Assembly (NCBI GenBank): GCA_034667525.1
Contig: JAXDJO010000016.1
Coordinates: 41,352-105,351 of the forward strand
DNA: 64,000 nt
Direction: 5' to 3'
From: DATAPE01 sp034667525
GTDB taxonomy: Bacteria > Actinomycetota > CADDZG01 > WHSQ01
The stretch's first letter is position 1. Each line of letters starts with the position of its first letter. Both the position numbers and the translations under genes were made by a program. Under the pieces are notes generated by a model. The model worked only from the letters and a program-made list of their open reading frames with translations, ran no database searches and was not told the DNA's origin. Positions 16,855 to 26,274 of the stretch are shown here, in pieces.

Positions 16855-16877
16855 GATCTGTGCTCACGCGAGGGTTG
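16828..16877. promoter_or_regulatory. Very short divergent region between ccmG and ctaC
   Basis: If ccmG starts at 16827 and ctaC at 16878, only 50 bases separate the divergent genes; they include an AT-rich CATATATATT (16833-16842). This is the only AT-rich spot nearby and may hold -10 elements. With the outer starts the gap shrinks to five bases, so promoters would lie inside coding sequence. Assignment is tentative. Confidence 0.3.
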
Positions 16878-17933
16878 ATGTCCCGACCGACAGTTGATCG
16901 CCGGAAGGTTGCTCTGCTGGGGGGGTCCCTCCTTCTCATCGCTCTCATCGCCACAGGTTGTTCGCAGAAGTACCCGCAGAGCGCCCTATCACCGGTCGGC
17001 AAGGTGGCCGAGGAAGCCAACAACCTGTGGAATCTGGTTTTCGGCATCGCCGTGGTCATCTTCTTTTTGGTCGAGGGTGCGCTGGTATATGCGCTCATCA
17101 AGTTCCGTCAGCGGCCGGACAGGCAACCTGCGCAGTTCCACGGAAATACCAAGCTAGAGGTGATTCTCACCATCATTCCGGCGCTGATCCTGGCCGGGAT
17201 CGCGGTGCCGACCGTGCAGACGATCGCGCGGATAGCGAAACGTCCCACCGGGAGTAACGTCCTCAACGTCACGGTGACCGCTCACCAGTTCTGGTGGCAA
17301 TTCAATTATCCGCAGCAACACATCACGACCGCCAACGAGCTGCACATGCCGACCGGCACACCGGTCTATCTGTCGCTCGTTGGTGCAGACGTCATTCACA
17401 GCCTGTGGGTGCCGGCGCTGTCCGGTACCCAGGACGTCGTTCCCGGTCACATCAATCATCTGATGTACGAGACCGATAAGCCGGGCGTTTACCTGGGCCA
17501 GTGCAAGGAATTCTGCGGGCTGTCTCATGCCAACATGCATGTGCGGGTCTTCGTACAGACCCCGGCGAACTATCAAAGATGGGTAGCAGCACAACAACAG
17601 CCAGCCCAAACCGCTTCCCTCAGTGGGGATGCCGCTGTGGGCGAGAAGCTGTTCCTCCATGGCGCTAGCGGTGGCTCCTTTCCGGGGGGCCCTGCGTGCA
17701 GCGGGTGCCACGCGGTTTCCGGAACATCGGCGCAGGGAGTGGTCGGTCCGAATCTCACCCACTTCGGCAGCCGCACTCGTTTAGCAGGCGAGACCTACGT
17801 CAACAACACGGGGAATCTGACGAACTGGCTCAATGACCCGCCGTTGATGAAACCGGGTGTCGATATGCCTAAGCTTGGATTGACCTCCACACAGATCAAA
17901 GAGCTGGTTGCCTATCTGCAGAGCTTGAAGTGA
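16878..17933 (+). CDS. ctaC: caa3-type cytochrome c oxidase subunit II with fused cytochrome c
   Basis: The protein (351 residues from ATG 16878; GTG 16860 is an alternative) has a lipoprotein signal ending LIALIATGCSQ and two transmembrane helices. The CuA domain has HSLWVPALSG and the ligand set CKEFCGLSHANMH. A C-terminal cytochrome c domain follows, with CSGCH. The fused haem c defines a caa3-type enzyme, which takes electrons from cytochrome c or possibly from the nearby cupredoxins. It heads the ctaCDEFG operon. Confidence 0.95.
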   Translation: MSRPTVDRRKVALLGGSLLLIALIATGCSQKYPQSALSPVGKVAEEANNLWNLVFGIAVVIFFLVEGALVYALIKFRQRPDRQPAQFHGNTKLEVILTIIPALILAGIAVPTVQTIARIAKRPTGSNVLNVTVTAHQFWWQFNYPQQHITTANELHMPTGTPVYLSLVGADVIHSLWVPALSGTQDVVPGHINHLMYETDKPGVYLGQCKEFCGLSHANMHVRVFVQTPANYQRWVAAQQQPAQTASLSGDAAVGEKLFLHGASGGSFPGGPACSGCHAVSGTSAQGVVGPNLTHFGSRTRLAGETYVNNTGNLTNWLNDPPLMKPGVDMPKLGLTSTQIKELVAYLQSLK

Positions 17934-17958
17934 CGGTCCTTCATAGAGGAGTTGATTG

Positions 17959-19839
17959 ATGGCCACCGTGGTGGTGGAGCAGCGCAGAAGGATGTTCAAC
18001 CGGCCGACGGCCAAGACCGGTTGGTGGAGTTGGGTAACGTCGGTTGATCACAAGCGGATCGGCCTCATGTATATCGCTACGGCGCTCGCCTTCTTCTTGA
18101 TCGGCGGCACCGAAGCCCTGTTCATCAGGCTCCAGCTCGCTAAGCCCAACAACACCGTACTCAGCGCCAACGCGTACAACCAGTTCTTCACGATGCATGG
18201 CCTCACCATGATCTTCCTGGTTGTCATGCCCTTTGGCGTGGGGATGATGAACTATCTGGTCCCCTTGATGATCGGGGCGCGTGATGTGGCATTCCCGCGT
18301 CTGAACGCTTTCAGCTATTGGCTCTTTGTGTTCGGCGGACTGTTCCTCTACTCGAGCTTCGCGCTGGGTGGGGCTCCGGACGGGGGATGGTTCGGTTACG
18401 CTCCCCTCAGCACCACGCTGCCGAGCCACGGGATGACCTTCTACTCGATCGGTCTGCAGATCCTGGGTGTCGCCTCGATCGCGGGGGCCGCCAACTTCAT
18501 CGTCACGATCATCAACATGCGAGCGCCGGGGATGACGTTGATGCGCATGCCCGTATTTGTCTGGATGTCACTCGTCACCTCTTTCCTGTTGCTCTTCGCC
18601 ATGCCCGTTATCGCGGTGGCCCTCTTTGAATTGATGTTCTCCAGAGTCTTCGGAGCGGTTTTCTTCAATCCGCTGAAGGGAGGAGACCCCCTGCTGTGGC
18701 AGCACCTCTTCTGGATATTTGGCCACCCAGAGGTTTACATCATGATCCTTCCCGCCATGGGCATCGTGTCCGAGGTGCTGCCGACGTTCTCGCGCAAGCC
18801 CTTGTTCGGGTACGCGGCAGTTGTCTATGCAGGGATCGCCATCGGATTCATGGGTTGGGGCGTGTGGGCGCACCACATGTTCGCTGCCGGCCTGGGACCG
18901 GTGGCCAACTCGGCGTTCGCCCTTTCCACGATGTTCATAGCGGTTCCGACCGGCGTGAAGATCTTCAATTGGATCGGGACGATGTGGGGTGGCTCTCTGC
19001 GATTCCAAACCCCAATGCTCTTTTCGATCGGCTTCGTCGCGATGTTCATCATCGGTGGGCTGTCGGGTGTGACGCATGCAGTCGTGCCTTCGGACATGCA
19101 GCAGACGGATACCTATTACATCGTTGCCCACTTCCACTACGTCTTGTTCGGCGGAGCGATCTTTGGACTCTTCTCGGGCGTCTACTACTGGTGGCCGAAA
19201 GCATTCGGTTACACGCTCTCCGAAGGCCTCGGCAAGTTGCATTTCTGGTTGATGCTCATCGGGTTCAATGTCACTTTCGGCCCGATGCACATCCTCGGAC
19301 TCGAGGGGATGCCCCGTCGCATCTACACCTACCCAAATGGGCTCGGGTGGAATATGTGGAACCTGATCGAAACGATCGGGGCGTTCACCATCGCTGCTTC
19401 GATCGTGGTTTTCATGGTCAACGTGCGCAGGAGCCGCAAGGTTCGGGAGATGGCCGGCTCTGACCCGTGGGACGCTCGCACGCTCGAATGGAGCACCCCT
19501 TCTCCGCCTCCCGAATACAACTTCGAACAGATCCCTCTGGTGGAGAACCGGGATGACTGGTGGCACCGCAAATACATCCTCGGACCATCCGGCGAGCCTG
19601 TGCGGGTGTTCGCTGGAGGCGCCGACATGGTCGATGAGAATGTGGCGGTCCGCGATGAACACGGCCACGGCATACACATGCCGTCTCCTTCCTATTTCCC
19701 GGTCGTTCTGGCCTTCGGCCTCCCCCTCATGGGCTACGGCGTGATCTTCAAGCTGTGGTGGCTGGTGGGGGTTGGTCTACTGGTGCTCCTGACCGGGGCC
19801 TATGGCTGGGTGCTCGAGCCGGCAACGGCGGAAGAATGA
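17959..19839 (+). CDS. ctaD: Cytochrome c oxidase subunit I
   Basis: The start is ATG 17959, eight bases after AGAGGAG. The 626-residue protein has the haem-copper oxidase motifs HGLTMIFLVVMPFGVGMMNYLVPLMIG (low-spin haem ligand), WIFGHPEVYIMILPAMGI (CuB His and cross-linked Tyr), WGVWAHHMFAAG (CuB His pair) and VAHFHYVLFGGAIFGLFSG (haem ligands). This is the A-family pattern. It is the catalytic proton-pumping subunit. The C-terminal extension of about 100 residues ends in two hydrophobic segments, as in several caa3 enzymes. Confidence 0.97.
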   Translation: MATVVVEQRRRMFNRPTAKTGWWSWVTSVDHKRIGLMYIATALAFFLIGGTEALFIRLQLAKPNNTVLSANAYNQFFTMHGLTMIFLVVMPFGVGMMNYLVPLMIGARDVAFPRLNAFSYWLFVFGGLFLYSSFALGGAPDGGWFGYAPLSTTLPSHGMTFYSIGLQILGVASIAGAANFIVTIINMRAPGMTLMRMPVFVWMSLVTSFLLLFAMPVIAVALFELMFSRVFGAVFFNPLKGGDPLLWQHLFWIFGHPEVYIMILPAMGIVSEVLPTFSRKPLFGYAAVVYAGIAIGFMGWGVWAHHMFAAGLGPVANSAFALSTMFIAVPTGVKIFNWIGTMWGGSLRFQTPMLFSIGFVAMFIIGGLSGVTHAVVPSDMQQTDTYYIVAHFHYVLFGGAIFGLFSGVYYWWPKAFGYTLSEGLGKLHFWLMLIGFNVTFGPMHILGLEGMPRRIYTYPNGLGWNMWNLIETIGAFTIAASIVVFMVNVRRSRKVREMAGSDPWDARTLEWSTPSPPPEYNFEQIPLVENRDDWWHRKYILGPSGEPVRVFAGGADMVDENVAVRDEHGHGIHMPSPSYFPVVLAFGLPLMGYGVIFKLWWLVGVGLLVLLTGAYGWVLEPATAEE

Positions 19840-20450
19840 GCACACCGGAGCGAGTCCTCGTCGTAGGGCATGAGACACCAACGGCAACCGGTCTCGACAA
19901 CACAAAGCTGGCGATGTGGGCATTCCTCGGATCTGAATGCCTGTTCTTCGGCTCCCTTATCTCGACCTATCTCTTGTACCGGAACAGGGTGTGCTCCGGC
20001 TGTGGGCCGACACCACACCAGATCTACAACATCCCCTACACATCGGTCAGCTCGTTCGTCCTATTGATGTCCAGTCTCACGATGGTCCTGGCCCTGTCGG
20101 CCGTGCAGAAGGGCGACCATCGGGGGATGCGGATCTGGCTGTTGGCCACCGCTCTGCTCGGCATGACGTTCGTTGGGGGACAGATCTTCGAATTCACGGA
20201 CTTCTACCACAAGGGCCTCACGCTCTCGACGAGCACCTTTGGCAGCGCTTTCTTCGTTCTGACAGGCTTCCACGGAGCTCACGTCACCGTTGGGATCTTG
20301 ATGTTGCTCTCCCTGGTAGTCATGTCTCTCCTGGGTAAGCTCGGCCCTAACGAAGCGCGAAAGGTCGAACTGATCGGTCTGTACTGGCACTTCGTGGACA
20401 TCGTTTGGATCGTCATCTTCACCGTCGTCTATCTCATCCCATCCAAGTGA
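19836..20450 (+). CDS. ctaE: Cytochrome c oxidase subunit III
   Basis: The start ATG overlaps the ctaD stop (ATGA), giving 204 residues and five predicted membrane spans. KLAMWAFLGSECLFFGSLISTYLLYR, the acidic pair in GGQIFEFTDF, and FHGAHVTVGILMLLSLV plus GLYWHFVDIVWIVIFTVVYL are standard subunit III motifs. It lacks the first two helices of the long mitochondrial form, as is usual for caa3 enzymes. Confidence 0.95.
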   Translation: MSTPERVLVVGHETPTATGLDNTKLAMWAFLGSECLFFGSLISTYLLYRNRVCSGCGPTPHQIYNIPYTSVSSFVLLMSSLTMVLALSAVQKGDHRGMRIWLLATALLGMTFVGGQIFEFTDFYHKGLTLSTSTFGSAFFVLTGFHGAHVTVGILMLLSLVVMSLLGKLGPNEARKVELIGLYWHFVDIVWIVIFTVVYLIPSK

Positions 20451-20457
20451 GGATCCT

Positions 20458-20790
20458 GTGAAGCAGCCGGTTTACGAGGATTTCGAAGCCCGCGACGCTC
20501 CGCACCATCCGGAGCCTCGCCAGTACGTCACGATCGCACTCGTCCTGGCTGCTATCACCGCGGTAGAGGTGACCGTCTACTACATCTCTTCTGTTAGAGA
20601 CCTGCTTGTGCCCATGCTTCTGACGATGTCGGTCGTGAAGTTCGTGTTGGTCGCTTTATGGTTCATGCATCTGCGTTTCGACAGTCACGTCTTCAGGCGT
20701 TTCTTCATGATCGGTGTCGTGCTTGCTTTGGTCGTCTTCGGTGTTCTCCTGGTGTCGCTCCTGTCCCGCACGCACGTGCCGGTCGGCTAG
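20458..20790 (+). CDS. ctaF: Cytochrome c oxidase subunit IV (caa3 small subunit)
   Basis: The 110-residue protein begins at GTG 20458 with GTGAGG just upstream. It has three membrane segments with AITAVEVTVYYI, a conserved KFVLVALWFMHLRFD motif and a short tail. This is the prokaryotic COX4 pattern. It lies between ctaE and ctaG, spaced 7 and 16 bases. Confidence 0.93.
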   Translation: MKQPVYEDFEARDAPHHPEPRQYVTIALVLAAITAVEVTVYYISSVRDLLVPMLLTMSVVKFVLVALWFMHLRFDSHVFRRFFMIGVVLALVVFGVLLVSLLSRTHVPVG

Positions 20791-20806
20791 CCGGAGGCAG
20801 GGTCCA

Positions 20807-21655
20807 GTGACTCCATCGCCGTGGCAGTGGCAGCCCCATCCGGAGGTCTGGCTGCCCCTGGGTCTGCTACTGGCGGGGTATTTCTTTGCGGTGACCCGGT
20901 GGGGCCGTACCGATGGGAGGCAGCTGGGGGCCACGTTGAAGCAGAAGCTGCTGTTCCTTTCAGGCGTCATCGTCTTGTGGGTTTCGGTGGACTGGCCCAT
21001 GGACGAGCTTGCCGACCACTACCTCTTTACTGCTCACATGGTGCAGCACATGATGATCGCTTTCGTCGCCCCGCCCCTCTTGCTGTTGGGTATGCCCGTG
21101 TGGTTGCTTCGCCGGCTGCTCACCCCGCGTCCACTTTTTAAGGTGGTGCGCGCGGCCACCAAACCCGTAACGGCCTTCCTGGCCTTCAATGGGATGATCG
21201 CGTTGCTGCATTGGCCGGCGCTCATGAACGAAACGCTGCGTTCTGAGCCGGTTCACTTTGCGGTCCATTTTGGCGTCCTGCTTACCGCACTGATGATGTG
21301 GTGGCCGGTAGTCGATCCATTGCCTGAGCTATCTCGCTTGTCCGAACCGGCGAAGATGTTCTATCTATTTCTGCAGTCGATCATCCCGACGGTCCCTGCC
21401 TCCTTCCTTACTTTCGCGAGCAGGCCGATCTACACGTTCTACGAGTCCGTCCCCCGGCTATGGGGGATCTCGGTGGTTACCGACCAGAGGATCGCCGGTT
21501 TGATTATGAAGATCGGCGGCGGTTTTCTGCTGTGGGGAGTGATCACGGTGATGTTTTTCCGGTGGTACGCGCGTGAAGAGTCCGGGAACGTGGTGGAGCA
21601 GGTCAGCTGGGAGGACTTTGAGCGTGAGCTGCAGGCTTGGGATATGAGGACCTAG
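20807..21655 (+). CDS. ctaG: Cytochrome c oxidase assembly factor CtaG (caa3 type)
   Basis: The start is GTG 20807, ten bases after GGAGG (282 residues); the open frame upstream overlaps ctaF and is not likely translated. The seven-span membrane protein has SVDWPMDELADHYLFTAHMVQHMMIAFVAPPLLLLGMP, the histidine-rich signature of the caa3_CtaG family. These proteins help insert copper into the CuB site. The stop directly abuts the next gene's GTG. Confidence 0.92.
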   Translation: MTPSPWQWQPHPEVWLPLGLLLAGYFFAVTRWGRTDGRQLGATLKQKLLFLSGVIVLWVSVDWPMDELADHYLFTAHMVQHMMIAFVAPPLLLLGMPVWLLRRLLTPRPLFKVVRAATKPVTAFLAFNGMIALLHWPALMNETLRSEPVHFAVHFGVLLTALMMWWPVVDPLPELSRLSEPAKMFYLFLQSIIPTVPASFLTFASRPIYTFYESVPRLWGISVVTDQRIAGLIMKIGGGFLLWGVITVMFFRWYAREESGNVVEQVSWEDFERELQAWDMRT

Positions 21656-22288
21656 GTGCAGCGACCGTCCGATCCCAACATCGTTCGAGAGCTGCGCATA
21701 AGGCTGCCTCTGCCGATCCTGATCCCGGTCGGCGCCTTGCTGCTGATCGCACTTTGCACGATCGGCCTATCCAGGATCCTTCTGAATGTGCCTCCCCAGG
21801 TAGCTGTCATCGTGGCGCTCGCGATGGCCGTCAACGTGCTGGGGGCCGCCGCCTATCTCGCTGCCAATCCCCGGCCCGCAGGCGGAACGGTGAGCGAACT
21901 GGCGATGGTTGTTCTCTTTCCTATCGTGATCGGGATCGTCCTGACGCAGGTCAACTTCGCCAGCGCTCAACCAGCCCACAGCCAGGCAGCCGGCCCCGCG
22001 GCTCCCTCCAACAGTGCCACGTTGGTAGCCAAGAACGTGGCGTTCGTTCAGAAATCGCTCTCGGTCCTCGGCACAAAGGGTTTCACGGTGCACTTCGATA
22101 ACCAGGACCCGACCACTCACAACTTCGCCATCTACGAAAAGAAGGGCGGCAAGGAACTCTTCAAGGGCAACGTCATCACGGGACCGACCACGACCGATTA
22201 CAGCGTGAAACCGTTGAAGGCAGGCACCTACTACTTCCAGTGCGACATCCATCCCGCGTCCATGAACGGGACCCTCACCGTCAAGTAG
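21656..22288 (+). CDS. Membrane-anchored cupredoxin (plastocyanin-like), paralogue 1
   Basis: The 210-residue protein has three N-terminal hydrophobic segments (about 22-42, 46-68 and 79-98) and an extracytoplasmic cupredoxin domain (about 122-210). The type-1 copper ligands are His in TTHNF and Cys, His and Met in YYFQCDIHPASMNG. It starts at GTG directly after ctaG, so it is in the oxidase operon. It could carry electrons to caa3 oxidase or deliver copper; the location favours the former. The domain is closely related to that of the 26364-27380 protein (54 of 86 residues identical by my hand alignment). Confidence 0.88.
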   Translation: MQRPSDPNIVRELRIRLPLPILIPVGALLLIALCTIGLSRILLNVPPQVAVIVALAMAVNVLGAAAYLAANPRPAGGTVSELAMVVLFPIVIGIVLTQVNFASAQPAHSQAAGPAAPSNSATLVAKNVAFVQKSLSVLGTKGFTVHFDNQDPTTHNFAIYEKKGGKELFKGNVITGPTTTDYSVKPLKAGTYYFQCDIHPASMNGTLTVK

Positions 22289-22405
22289 CTGCGCTTTGGG
22301 CGCGGGCGCGTCCACCAACGCTAAGTGGGGGACCTTCTCAGACCGATCCCTCGCTTGAAACTCCTTTGCTTTCGGTTTCCGCTCGGTCCATCTGGAAGGG
22401 GGCCG
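22289..22405. other. Intergenic region between convergent cupredoxin gene and ctaB
   Basis: These 117 bases lie between two genes that end towards each other. I see no T-run terminator, no copy of the 3' element at 3899 or 56228, and no small gene. Confidence 0.4.
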
Positions 22406-23365
22406 CTAGTGGAACAGGCCTCGCAGGGGGACCAGCTCGTCTACGGCCATGGCTGCGAAGAGCAAGGCCAGGTAATAGATAGAGAACCGGAAGAGGCTCC
22501 ACGCCACTCGGGGAGCAGGCTCGCGGCGGACCCGGAACGCCCAGTAGATGAAGATCCCGTTGAGTACGAGCGCGCTGGTCAGATAAACGAGGCCCATCCT
22601 CGCTACCGAAAAGAAGATCAGGCTCATCGCCAGCAGTAGGAAGGAATAAAGAAGGATGTGCTTGGCGGTCTCTTCCCTGCCATAAACGACGGGCATCATC
22701 GGTACACCTGCGGCCGCGTACTCTCGTTCGTACCGCATCGACAGTGCCCAGAAGTGGGGTGGAGTCCAATAGAAGACGATCGCGAATAAGGCGAGCGCCG
22801 GCAGCTCAACCCTTCCTGTGACTGCCGCCCATCCCACGAGCACCGGCATGGCCCCCGCAGCTCCGCCGACCACAATGTTCTGAGGGGTTCTCCTCTTCAA
22901 CCACAGCGTGTACACGAGGACGTAAAAGAGCAGCGCCGCGGTGGTCAGGCTCGCGGCGAGGAGATTGACCGTGGCCCATAGGAAAGCGAAGGCAAGGACG
23001 CCGAGCGTCGAGCCGAAGATGAGCGCGTTGAAAGGACTGACTGCGTGCGCGGGCAGTGGGCGTTTCCGCGTCCGGGTCATAACTTGGTCTATGTCGCGAT
23101 CGATGTAGCAATTGATCGCGTTGGCCCCCCCGGCGGAGAGCGATCCGCCCACCAGGGTGGCGATCGTCAGCCATAGCGGGGGCAGTCCGTGAGCGGCAAC
23201 CACCATGGGGGGGACGGTAGTGATCAGCAGCAGCTCGATTATCCGAGGCTTGGTCAGAGCGAAATAGGCGGCGGCTCGTGCACGCGTGTGGGGAATGGTG
23301 AAAGTCCGGTCGACGCCCCCGTCCTCGGCAACGGAGGCGCTTTCGGTCACGGCGGCGCGCGCCAT
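22406..23365 (-). CDS. ctaB: Protohaem IX farnesyltransferase (haem O synthase)
   Basis: The start is ATG 23365 (319 residues), in an ATGA overlap with ctaA; a much longer open frame upstream is antisense to nothing known and is the wrong frame of ctaA. The UbiA-family motifs are NAINCYIDRDIDQVMTRTRKRPLP and YTLWLKRRTPQNIVVGGAAGAMP. It farnesylates haem b to haem O, the precursor of haem A for caa3 oxidase. Confidence 0.96.
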   Translation of the reverse strand: MARAAVTESASVAEDGGVDRTFTIPHTRARAAAYFALTKPRIIELLLITTVPPMVVAAHGLPPLWLTIATLVGGSLSAGGANAINCYIDRDIDQVMTRTRKRPLPAHAVSPFNALIFGSTLGVLAFAFLWATVNLLAASLTTAALLFYVLVYTLWLKRRTPQNIVVGGAAGAMPVLVGWAAVTGRVELPALALFAIVFYWTPPHFWALSMRYEREYAAAGVPMMPVVYGREETAKHILLYSFLLLAMSLIFFSVARMGLVYLTSALVLNGIFIYWAFRVRREPAPRVAWSLFRFSIYYLALLFAAMAVDELVPLRGLFH

Positions 23366-24303
23366 CAGCTTCCTTCGAGTGCCGGTTGCACGGACATCCT
23401 CGAAGATTCCCCGGCAACGTGCTCCATCGCTGGGTGGGACGCAACGGCTGTCCCTACAAGGCTGGCCCAGATCAGAGCTCCGATGAGCAGGTGCGCCGTG
23501 ACCGCAGCCGCGTTCAGGTTCGTCCACACGTTTAGTGCTCCGACCATTATCTCGATGGCGAACAGGCCGATCGCCGAGTGCATCAGCTTCGTCTGAAGCG
23601 GGAGCTCCTGCTTGCGCCGGATCACTCTGACGGCGACTACCGCTACCACTATGCCCACGATGAGAGCCAAGACGCGGTGGAGGAAATGCAATGCAGCCAG
23701 CTGGAAGCTCAGATCCGGCACCAATCTGCCGTTCATCAAGGGCCAGTCGTTGAATACATTGCCGGCCCCCCTGCCGCTCACGTAAGAGCCGACCAGCATC
23801 AGGACCAACACACAGCTGGCGGCGAATCCTGCCTGATTGCTGATCGAAATGTTGCTGGGAGCCAGCCTCCCCGAGGCGGCGAATGCCGCCACGGTGATGT
23901 AAACGAGGAGCCCCAACAGGAGCATCGCAGTGAACAGGTGGAGCACGACCGAGACGGCTTCCAGCTGCATCTTCACGACCACTGCTCCCAGGATGGCCTG
24001 CACGATCACCAGGCCGAAAGCCGCCACGGAAGGCCACAGGATCCGGGGAGAGCGGCGATATTCGAGGAAAGCTGCCAGCGCCAGACACCCGAGAAGCACC
24101 ACCACCACCGTGGCTGTGACGCGGTGCGAGTACTCGATGACGACTGCCCGGTTCTCCATCGAGGGCACCAGACGTCCTTGGCAGTGGGGCCAATCGGTGC
24201 CGCACCCCAAGCCGGACTTCGTCGCTCGTACGAGGCCCCCGACCGCCACGAGCACCACGGTGGCCGCGGTCGAACCGAGGGACAGCTTCTGGAAGCGGGT
24301 CAT
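23365..24303 (-). CDS. ctaA: Haem A synthase
   Basis: From ATG 24303 the protein has 312 residues and eight membrane spans. The cysteine pair GLGCGTDWPHCQG follows the first span, as in Bacillus-type CtaA. EYSHRVTA, VVLHLFTAMLLLGLL, FLHRVLALIVG and VTAHLLIGALIWASL contain the haem-ligand histidines. It oxidises haem O to haem A. It is transcribed away from the lipoprotein gene at 24361 with 57 bases between. Confidence 0.95.
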   Translation of the reverse strand: MTRFQKLSLGSTAATVVLVAVGGLVRATKSGLGCGTDWPHCQGRLVPSMENRAVVIEYSHRVTATVVVVLLGCLALAAFLEYRRSPRILWPSVAAFGLVIVQAILGAVVVKMQLEAVSVVLHLFTAMLLLGLLVYITVAAFAASGRLAPSNISISNQAGFAASCVLVLMLVGSYVSGRGAGNVFNDWPLMNGRLVPDLSFQLAALHFLHRVLALIVGIVVAVVAVRVIRRKQELPLQTKLMHSAIGLFAIEIMVGALNVWTNLNAAAVTAHLLIGALIWASLVGTAVASHPAMEHVAGESSRMSVQPALEGS

Positions 24304-24360
24304 CAGCGCAGCGATGTTACAGGCGCGTCCGTACCTTCCCGACACAGCTAATGTCGTGTG

Positions 24361-25266
24361 ATGAGGTTGCGCACGTCGATCGCTGTCCTATCGCTGTTCG
24401 TGGTTGGCGTGGCTTGTGGTTCGGCCTCTCCAACCAAGCCCGGAGGCCCCGTCATCACCAAGCCAACTTTGTCGGCGGGTGCGAAAGCGATACCCGTGAT
24501 CGCATCGAGCGAGATCCTGGTGGGCTCCAATCGCTTCTTGGTGGGTCTCTTGAACCGCAATGGCGCTCCCATCGGAACACCGCACACGCGAATGGACATC
24601 GCGTTCTTCGATCCCAAAGGGTCGACGACGAAGCCAACGTCGACTATCGCGACCAAGTTCATCTGGGGTCTGAAGCCCGCGGTCGGGTTCTACGAAGGGC
24701 GCGCGCGATTCAGCCATCCGGGGACCTGGCTGGCGGCCATCACGCTTTCCGGTGGGGGGTTCCACGAAACCGATCAACAGCATTTCTCGGTGACCACCCA
24801 CGGCACGACGCCGGCAGTCGGCAAGGCCGTCCCGGCATCGGATTCACTGACAGGACATGGCAAAGCTCTTCGCCACATCACCACCGACCCACACCCCGAC
24901 CCCCGCTTCTATTCGACGTCTATAGCGGATGCGATCCATTCTCATAAGCCATTCGTTGTCGTGTTCGCAACTCCTAAATACTGCGTCTCGCAACTTTGCG
25001 GGCCGATGTTGAATATCGCGAAGCAGGTCTCGAAGCATTTCCCGAAGCTGACCTTCATCCACGTGGAGATCTACCGCTTGCCCCACAACGGACGGCTTCC
25101 GGCCGACCCGAGTTCGCTGCCCGAGTCGACGGCCGTCAAACAATGGGGGCTGCGGAGCGATCCTTGGACCTTCGTCGTCGATGCGCACGGGCGTGTCTCT
25201 GCAAAGTTCGAGGGGACGGTGACTCCGGGCGAATTGATCCACGCGATCGATCAGGTCGCGGGATGA
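24361..25266 (+). CDS. Lipoprotein with C-terminal thioredoxin-like domain
   Basis: The 301-residue protein has a lipoprotein signal (AVLSLFVVGVACGSAS), a first domain of about 140 residues rich in beta strands, and a thioredoxin-like domain near residues 185-301. The redox-like site is FATPKYCVSQLCGPML, a CX4C spacing rather than CXXC. DPWTFVVDAHGRVSAKFEG is a normal thioredoxin-fold end. It sits between ctaA and the prenyl synthase gene, so a role in copper or thiol handling for the oxidase is plausible but unproven. Confidence 0.78.
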   Translation: MRLRTSIAVLSLFVVGVACGSASPTKPGGPVITKPTLSAGAKAIPVIASSEILVGSNRFLVGLLNRNGAPIGTPHTRMDIAFFDPKGSTTKPTSTIATKFIWGLKPAVGFYEGRARFSHPGTWLAAITLSGGGFHETDQQHFSVTTHGTTPAVGKAVPASDSLTGHGKALRHITTDPHPDPRFYSTSIADAIHSHKPFVVVFATPKYCVSQLCGPMLNIAKQVSKHFPKLTFIHVEIYRLPHNGRLPADPSSLPESTAVKQWGLRSDPWTFVVDAHGRVSAKFEGTVTPGELIHAIDQVAG

Positions 25267-25278
25267 GTTCGATAAACG

Positions 25279-26274
25279 ATGCCCTCCTCGGCCTTCAAGA
25301 AGCAGACCGACAAGATCCTCCTGGATTTCCTCGCCGAGCGGCGGGCGGCTTTGGGCGAGGGTGCCCCCCTCATCGATGAGATCGAGAGGGTGTTGACCGC
25401 AGGCGGTAAGAGGTTGCGACCTGCTTTCTGCTACTGGGGTTACCGGGCGGCGAATGGGACAAACGAGAGCGCCATACAGCGATGTGCCGCCAGCCTCGAG
25501 TTGCTGCACACCTTCGCTCTGGTGCACGACGACATCATGGACGCGTCCGAAGAGCGTCGCGGGCAGGACGCAGTGCACGTCCGGCACGGTCAGAACGTCG
25601 CCATCCTGGTAGGCGATCTGGCACTCGTGCTTGCGGACCACCTGTTCATGACCTGCGGCTTCCAGGCGGGAGACATGGCCCGGGCCTTCACGGTCTATTC
25701 CGAGATGAGACAGCAGGTCATCGCGGGCCAGTTCCTCGACGTGACCTCGGTCGGCCAACCTGCCATGAGCGAAGAGCGAGCAAGGCTGATCGCCACCATG
25801 AAGTCCGGCGCCTATTCCGTCGAAAAGCCCCTGGTGGTCGGCGCCACGCTGGCGCATGCCTCCGATCAACTCGTGGACGCGCTGTGCGCGTTCGGGCAAC
25901 CGCTGGGCGAGGCATTCCAGCTGCGCGATGACATTCTGGGAGTCTTCGGCGAGGAAGCCGCCGTCGGTAAGCCGGTGGGCGCCGACATTCGGGAGGGCAA
26001 GCACAACGTTCTGTACGCGATGACGATGGAGGCGCTGGGCCCCCCGGAGCGCGAACGGTTCGCTTCGCGGTGGGGTGACGAGGCCCTCACGCCTCCCGAC
26101 GTCGACGAGCTCCGCGGCATCGTCGAGACCTCGGGAGCGAGAGCCGACACCGAAGAACTCGTGGAGGAGTTGCGGTCTCTGGCCATGGATGCGCTGGAGA
26201 GCGCTCCGATCCCCGAGGATGCGCGTGTGGAGTTGAGCCGCCTGGCATCGGCAGCGGTGGACAGAACCGACTGA
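25279..26274 (+). CDS. Polyprenyl diphosphate synthase
   Basis: The 331-residue protein is an all-trans prenyltransferase, with first aspartate motif LVHDDIMDASEERRG, second motif LRDDILGVFG, and the GGKRLRP substrate motif. It elongates isoprenoid diphosphates. In this neighbourhood the product may be the menaquinone tail or a geranylgeranyl group; chain length cannot be read from the sequence. ATG 25279 is the only good start; an ATG at 25263 is in another frame. Confidence 0.93.
   Translation: MPSSAFKKQTDKILLDFLAERRAALGEGAPLIDEIERVLTAGGKRLRPAFCYWGYRAANGTNESAIQRCAASLELLHTFALVHDDIMDASEERRGQDAVHVRHGQNVAILVGDLALVLADHLFMTCGFQAGDMARAFTVYSEMRQQVIAGQFLDVTSVGQPAMSEERARLIATMKSGAYSVEKPLVVGATLAHASDQLVDALCAFGQPLGEAFQLRDDILGVFGEEAAVGKPVGADIREGKHNVLYAMTMEALGPPERERFASRWGDEALTPPDVDELRGIVETSGARADTEELVEELRSLAMDALESAPIPEDARVELSRLASAAVDRTD

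Noticed and set aside
18568..19677. 369-codon antisense frame over ctaD
   Set aside because: ctaD is unambiguous here, and the antisense product is a low-complexity charged sequence.
22406..24205. 599-codon version of ctaB with a long N-terminal extension
   Set aside because: The first 280 residues are the wrong frame of ctaA; the ATG at 23365 gives the normal family length and an ATGA junction.
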